NCBI GenBank assembly: GCA_030603565.1
Contig: JAUVXM010000018.1
Coordinates: 1 to 35,798 of the forward strand
DNA: 35,798 nucleotides
Source: Candidatus Aminicenantota bacterium
Lineage (GTDB): Bacteria; Acidobacteriota; Aminicenantia; Aminicenantales; Aminicenantaceae
Reading direction: 5' to 3'
Shown here: positions 32,053 to 35,798 of the stretch, piece after piece
Position numbering within the stretch: the stretch's first letter is position 1
How the letters are laid out: each line of letters opens with the position of its first letter
Made by a program: the position numbers and the translations under genes
Notes under the pieces: model-generated
Database searches by the model: none
What the model was told of the DNA's origin: nothing
Seen by the model: only the letters and a program-made list of their open reading frames with translations

Positions 32053-34242
32053 ATGAAAAAGATACCTCAAATCCCGGACAGTTATCACAGATTACGTGAG
32101 GCTTTGTCAGACACAGATTTTGTTATTAAGAAGGTCGAATTAGAGCAAGGGGATACACTTTTTAATCAAGGAGACCCTTCTGATGCGCTGTATTTTATCA
32201 ATAGCGGAATACTTGAGGCGTCTATAACCCAGAAAAACGGAAGAGAAGTCAAAATAGCGAAAATGGGGCCTGGAGAACCAATAGGCGAGATAGGGCTGAT
32301 TGTTAGGGCAAGACGTTCAGCAAAAGTATATGCAGTTGAAAAAAGCATTCTGACTAAATTGGATAAATCCATCTTTGAACATATTGCCAAAAAATCTCCT
32401 GAAATCATCCAGGAAATGGCCGAGATAATCCGCAGGCGGCTAAGGCGCAGCCAGTTGGCCTCCAGCCTTCCCGAACTATTTGGCCCGATCGATGAAATAA
32501 TGCTTCAAGTAATTGAAAAGGAGGTTGAATGGATCCATCTTGACGGGGATGAATATCTCTTCAGGCAGGGAGATAAAGACAGCAGCTTATACATCGTTAT
32601 CAGCGGCCGGCTTCATGCCTTTATTGAAAAAAGCAATGGGGACAAACAGTTATTAAATGAAATCACACGGGGAGAAAGCATAGGTGAGATGGCGCTTCTT
32701 ACTGAAGAACCAAGGGCTGCCAGTATTCAGGCAGTAAGGGACAGCAAGCTTGTTAAAATATCTAACTCAACATTTTGGCGAATTGCTGAAAAATACCCGC
32801 AAATAATAAAATCAATTTCACGATTAGTTGTCAATCGTCTGCAGAAAAAATATTCATCACCAACCACCTCAAGAGTAACAAACATCGCTGTTCTTCCTTT
32901 CGGAAAAGACATCGATGTAACAAAATTTGCGAGACGACTCACCACTTCTCTTTCTGAACTGGGGTCTACCCTGCATTTATCAAGCAGAATATTAAATGAC
33001 CTTCTCGATATTCCAGAAGCAGCTGACTTCTCTTCCTCCAACTTTTTTAAAGACAGATTAGCTGTCTGGATTGAAGAACAGGAATCCAAGTATCGTTTTA
33101 TTATTTATGAAACAGACCGGTCTCTATCCCCCTGGACAAAACGATGTGTTCGCCAAGCAGACCGTATCTTCTATGTAGCAGATGCATCCAGAGATACTGC
33201 TGCTCCAAAAATAGGTGATTTGCTCTCGGGAATCAATGCCCGGCCCATCTCAGGCCGGCAGTTTCTGGTCCTTACTTACAATAACAACATATCGCTTCCC
33301 TCAGGCACATCACATTGGTTGTCGGCCCTTAAAGTAGATGCTCATTATCATGTACGCTGGCAAGAGAATGCTGATTTTATCCGCCTGGCCCGTATCCTTG
33401 GAAATAACGCAGTCGGCTTGGTCCTGGGCGGAGGTGGAGCAAGGGGATTTGCCCATATTGGCGTCATCAAAGCATTTGAAGAGAAAGGACTGCCGATCGA
33501 TCTGATCGGTGGTACTAGCATAGGGTCGATCATCGCAGCTTTATATGCGATGGGATGGGACTGTGAAACCATGCTCAAAAAAAGCAATGAATTGTTCTTA
33601 AAAAAGAAGCCGCTCAATGATTTTACTCTGCCTTTGATCTCTCTCATCAAAGGACGTAAGTTTGACCGAATTTCTCAGGAAGTGTTTGGAGAGGCCTGTA
33701 TAGAAGATCTGTGGCTAAATTATTTTTGTGTTTCCTGCAATTTGACAGACAGTAAAGTATTTGTAAGCGACAAAGGCCCCGTGTGGAAGGCGATAAGGGC
33801 AAGCAGTTCACTCCCCGGGATCCTGGCGCCGGTCTTGGATAAAGGAAAAGTACTGATAGACGGAGGAATATTGAACAATCTTCCGGGTGATGTCATGCGA
33901 AAAAAAGATGCAGGAATTGTAATTGTCGTTGATGTCAATCCCCAACAGGACCTGAAAGTAAATTATGACGTAATTCCATCGCCGTGGAAAGTCCTCTCAA
34001 ATAAGCTGCTGCCATCAAAAAAAGCCGCAAATGTACCTGTACCTGACATCGCTACGGTTTTAATGCGTACTACAATAATAAACAGCATCCATAATGCAGA
34101 CACAGTGATCCGCAATTCAGATCTTTATCTTCAGCCGCCTATCGAGCAGTTCGGATTGCTGGAATTTAAATCGTTCGAACGGATCGCTGAGGCAGGATAT
34201 TCATATGCAAAAGAGAAGCTAAAAAGTTTTAATCCGTTCTAA
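32053..34242 (+). CDS. Patatin-like phospholipase with two cyclic-nucleotide-binding domains (NTE type)
   Basis: A 729-residue protein related to neuropathy-target-esterase lysophospholipases. Residues about 15-125 form a first cNMP-binding domain (QGDTLFNQGDPSDALYFINS, GEPIGEIGLIVRARRSAKVY) and about 148-262 a second (DGDEYLFRQGDKDSSLYIVI, GESIGEMALLTEEPRAASIQ). A linker domain (270-450) has IAVLPFGKDIDVTKFARRL and LSPWTKRCVRQADRIFYVAD. The patatin domain (about 455-640) has the oxyanion loop GGGGARGFAHIGV, the nucleophile elbow GGTSIGS (Ser near 489) and the catalytic Asp in LIDGGILNNLPGD (near 602). There is no signal peptide or TM helix. It probably deacylates phospholipids under second-messenger control. 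It is convergent with the M28 remnant (22 bp). Confidence 0.92.
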   Translation: MKKIPQIPDSYHRLREALSDTDFVIKKVELEQGDTLFNQGDPSDALYFINSGILEASITQKNGREVKIAKMGPGEPIGEIGLIVRARRSAKVYAVEKSILTKLDKSIFEHIAKKSPEIIQEMAEIIRRRLRRSQLASSLPELFGPIDEIMLQVIEKEVEWIHLDGDEYLFRQGDKDSSLYIVISGRLHAFIEKSNGDKQLLNEITRGESIGEMALLTEEPRAASIQAVRDSKLVKISNSTFWRIAEKYPQIIKSISRLVVNRLQKKYSSPTTSRVTNIAVLPFGKDIDVTKFARRLTTSLSELGSTLHLSSRILNDLLDIPEAADFSSSNFFKDRLAVWIEEQESKYRFIIYETDRSLSPWTKRCVRQADRIFYVADASRDTAAPKIGDLLSGINARPISGRQFLVLTYNNNISLPSGTSHWLSALKVDAHYHVRWQENADFIRLARILGNNAVGLVLGGGGARGFAHIGVIKAFEEKGLPIDLIGGTSIGSIIAALYAMGWDCETMLKKSNELFLKKKPLNDFTLPLISLIKGRKFDRISQEVFGEACIEDLWLNYFCVSCNLTDSKVFVSDKGPVWKAIRASSSLPGILAPVLDKGKVLIDGGILNNLPGDVMRKKDAGIVIVVDVNPQQDLKVNYDVIPSPWKVLSNKLLPSKKAANVPVPDIATVLMRTTIINSIHNADTVIRNSDLYLQPPIEQFGLLEFKSFERIAEAGYSYAKEKLKSFNPF

Positions 34243-34263
34243 TAAACAAAAGGCACCATACCT

Positions 34264-35539
34264 CTATTTATCCGCTGCGGCAAATGAAACCAAGTAGGTC
34301 AAACGGCAGGCTTTTGTAAAAAGATCTTTATTCACCTTTTCCACACTGTCAGTGGGCTGGTGATAATCACTTGTCATAGCCGCCATGGTATAGACATAAG
34401 GAACTTTTACAGTAGCAAAGGAAGCTTGGTCACTGCCGCCGCCTCGAGCTCCTTCCTGGGCTTCACGTAAAAACAGATGGAGACCGACATACTGATTGGC
34501 TTCCCTGACTATCCCATCCATTCCGGTTGTGAAACTAACTGTCAAGAATTTAGACAGTTTGATCTTTTCCATCAGTTCCTTTCCGCCCGGAAATTGAAAC
34601 ATTCGTCCCATACGGGAAAAAGACTGCTCATCATAGGCTCTGCTGATCATGTCCATGTTGAAATACATTGCTGTTTTAGCAATGGGGAAATAAGGATTTT
34701 GCACATAATAGCGTGAGCCCAGGAGTCCCTTTTCCTCTCCCGTCCAGAGAGCAAACAAGATAGTCCGTTTGGGCTTAACCGGATTGACCGAAAACGCCCT
34801 GGCGGCAGAGAGCACTCCGACTGATCCGGAGCCATTGTCGTCAGCCCCGTTATAAATATAATCACCGCTGCGTCCCAGATGATCAAAATGGGCACCAATG
34901 ACAATAACCTCATCTTTGAGCTTAGGATCTGAGCCTTTAATATAACCCAGGACATTGAGACACCTCACCAGCTTAACCTTGGCAGTGGATGCGATTGTCA
35001 ACTTGGTACCGGGAATGTCCAGGGAGAATGGTTGGAGCTTATTTTCAATGGTTTCCTTCAACTCATCAATGGTTTTGCCGGAGTTCTCCAGAATCGCATT
35101 GGCAATCTCCCGAGTGATGGTTATCACCGTCGACCGTCCCGGCATCATTCCGCCCACACCGGGAATAGAAAGGCGGCGGCGCACTCGAGTAATAATAGGC
35201 CGTTCATCATTTACCTGGTCAGAAGGGGCCATTTGCTTGTAGATACTAGCATCCTTTCCGGTATTCTGAATCTGAATGATAGCAGCAGGCTCTAATTTCA
35301 TAATCTCCTGTATCTTACTGGATCCTCCGCGCCTAAACACCCGGAATTGAGGAGTGGCCGGGAAATATTTTTCTTTGAGCTCCTTCCTTCATAGAATCCG
35401 GAACAGCCTGAGGCTTATCCACAAGCACCAGGTTTTTCTCGATATCTTCCGGCTTCTGCTGGGGATTAGACTGGGCCCTCATAGAAAACACTACAGCAAC
35501 ACATAATACAATGGTCAAGGCAAGTTTTTTCACTATCAT
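34264..35539 (-). pseudogene. Frameshifted and probably shortened M28 metallopeptidase
   Basis: Two overlapping frames together make one M28 protein. The upstream frame (35333-35539) has a signal peptide (KKLALTIVLCVAVVFSMRAQ) and reads NLVLVDKPQAVPDSMKEGAQ before a stop. The downstream frame (34264-35340) resumes as KELKEKYFPATPQFRVFRRG and then the whole catalytic domain: GAHFDHLG, NGADDNGSGS, WTGEEKGLLGSRYY, YFNMDMISR and DYHQPTDS, all zinc ligands present. Removing one G in the run at about 35385-35392 restores a single frame. Even then, the usual 100-150 residues between signal peptide and PA-like domain seem absent. GTG 35533 has better spacing to AGGAGG than ATG 35539. An R1 composite repeat lies 31 bp upstream. 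Confidence 0.75.
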
Positions 35540-35570
35540 AACCTCCTATAAATATATCATTACTATTTAG

Positions 35571-35798
35571 CCTGACCTATTCATAAAAAAATGGCGATGT
35601 TTTTATTATTATTTTCTTTTCAATGATCTGCAAGATTTTTTCAAGAATGATTATTGTAACTTTTTTCTTGTTTTTATTTTTAATTTTAATCGCCTTTTTT
35701 TTACTCTCCGAGCGAGTCGATCTCACAGCACCTGCTTCGTTACAGGGCATTCGCGGTGAAGGACCACAGCTTCATACCCTGTGCCTTGCATCTGCAGC
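35571..35798. repeat. R1/R2 composite repeat element, running off the window end
   Basis: Preceded by TTAG, it begins CCTGACCTATTCATAAAAAA and holds the same A+T-rich core as the 31783 copy, with AAAAAAATGGCGAT (35585-35598) inverted at about 35689-35701. From 35704 on it carries the G+C-richer tail of the 9472 copy: CATTCGCGGTGAAGGACCAC versus GATTCGCGGTGAATTATCAC, then AGCTTCAT, CCCTG and CATCTGC. The R2 right end should follow outside the window. Confidence 0.75.

Noticed and set aside
9472-35798. CRISPR array
   Set aside because: The repeats are scattered kilobases apart between ordinary genes, with no regular spacers and no cas genes.
1-35798. A classic defence island or prophage
   Set aside because: Only the damaged restriction-modification pair is defence-related; there are no integrases, phage structural genes, toxin-antitoxin pairs or other defence families.

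Overview
The window reads as a chromosomal segment of a Gram-negative, probably anaerobic and proteolytic bacterium. It encodes a tripartite RND efflux system with an outer-membrane TolC protein, lipoprotein and Tat signal peptides, a tungsten-type aldehyde:ferredoxin oxidoreductase and four peptidase genes. No rRNA, tRNA or marker protein fixes the phylum. The gene mix (M28/M19 peptidases, AOR, Tat sulfatase, DUF4405, NptA/PhoU, two-cNMP-domain patatin) would suit an Aminicenantes-like lineage, but that is only an impression. No transposase, integrase or phage gene is present.

Layout. 1-325: a clipped reading frame and non-coding DNA. 0.3-4.9 kb (visibly A+T-rich): a ParB-like-fold protein, then a convergent pair made of a two-domain GT4 glycosyltransferase and a GH130 mannoside phosphorylase. 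5.0-11.1 kb (minus strand): TolC, membrane-fusion lipoprotein and RND pump, with a 253-bp repeat between tolC and the other two. 11.6-14.3 kb: a secreted metallo-beta-lactamase-fold protein and a sodium:solute symporter. 14.5-17.2 kb: fused homocysteine methyltransferase/MTHFR with a DMT-type membrane protein. 17.4-18.6 kb: a beta-class DNA methyltransferase overlapping the N-terminal stump of a BstYI/BglII-type restriction enzyme. 18.9-22.4 kb: DUF1846, an M19 dipeptidase lipoprotein, and a Tat sulfatase lacking its catalytic middle. 22.4-27.4 kb (minus): YgjP-like metallopeptidase with DUF4405 membrane protein, then AOR, ThiM and a divergent class IV aminotransferase. 27.8-31.8 kb: secreted glutaminyl-cyclase-like M28 protein, aldo/keto reductase, PhoU-like protein and Na/Pi cotransporter. 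32.0-35.5 kb: a cNMP-patatin protein and a frameshifted M28 peptidase.

The most unusual content is between the genes. Two families of short, transposase-less repeats recur. Family R1/R2 has ends starting CCTGAA(C/T)TATTCA. It includes a 146-bp copy with perfect 25-bp terminal inverted repeats and TTAG on both sides, a 253-bp composite copy, a second composite running off the window end, and several solo ends. These ends repeatedly supply the last codons and stop codons of flanking genes. Family R3 (about 160 bp, 18-bp perfect terminal inverted repeats in one copy) has two close copies and one diverged copy. Each has hairpins whose stems differ between copies yet still pair, and each lies upstream of a plus-strand gene. 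R3 copy A lies directly between the broken restriction gene and DUF1846.

Several genes look recently damaged: the restriction enzyme, the sulfatase (apparent in-frame internal deletion) and the last M28 peptidase (frameshift plus probable deletion). Together with the repeats this suggests ongoing gene decay and remodelling. Functionally the intact genes point to peptide and amino-acid breakdown (peptidases, aminotransferase, AOR), phosphate and sodium-coupled uptake, folate/methionine C1 metabolism, mannoside turnover and drug or lipid export.
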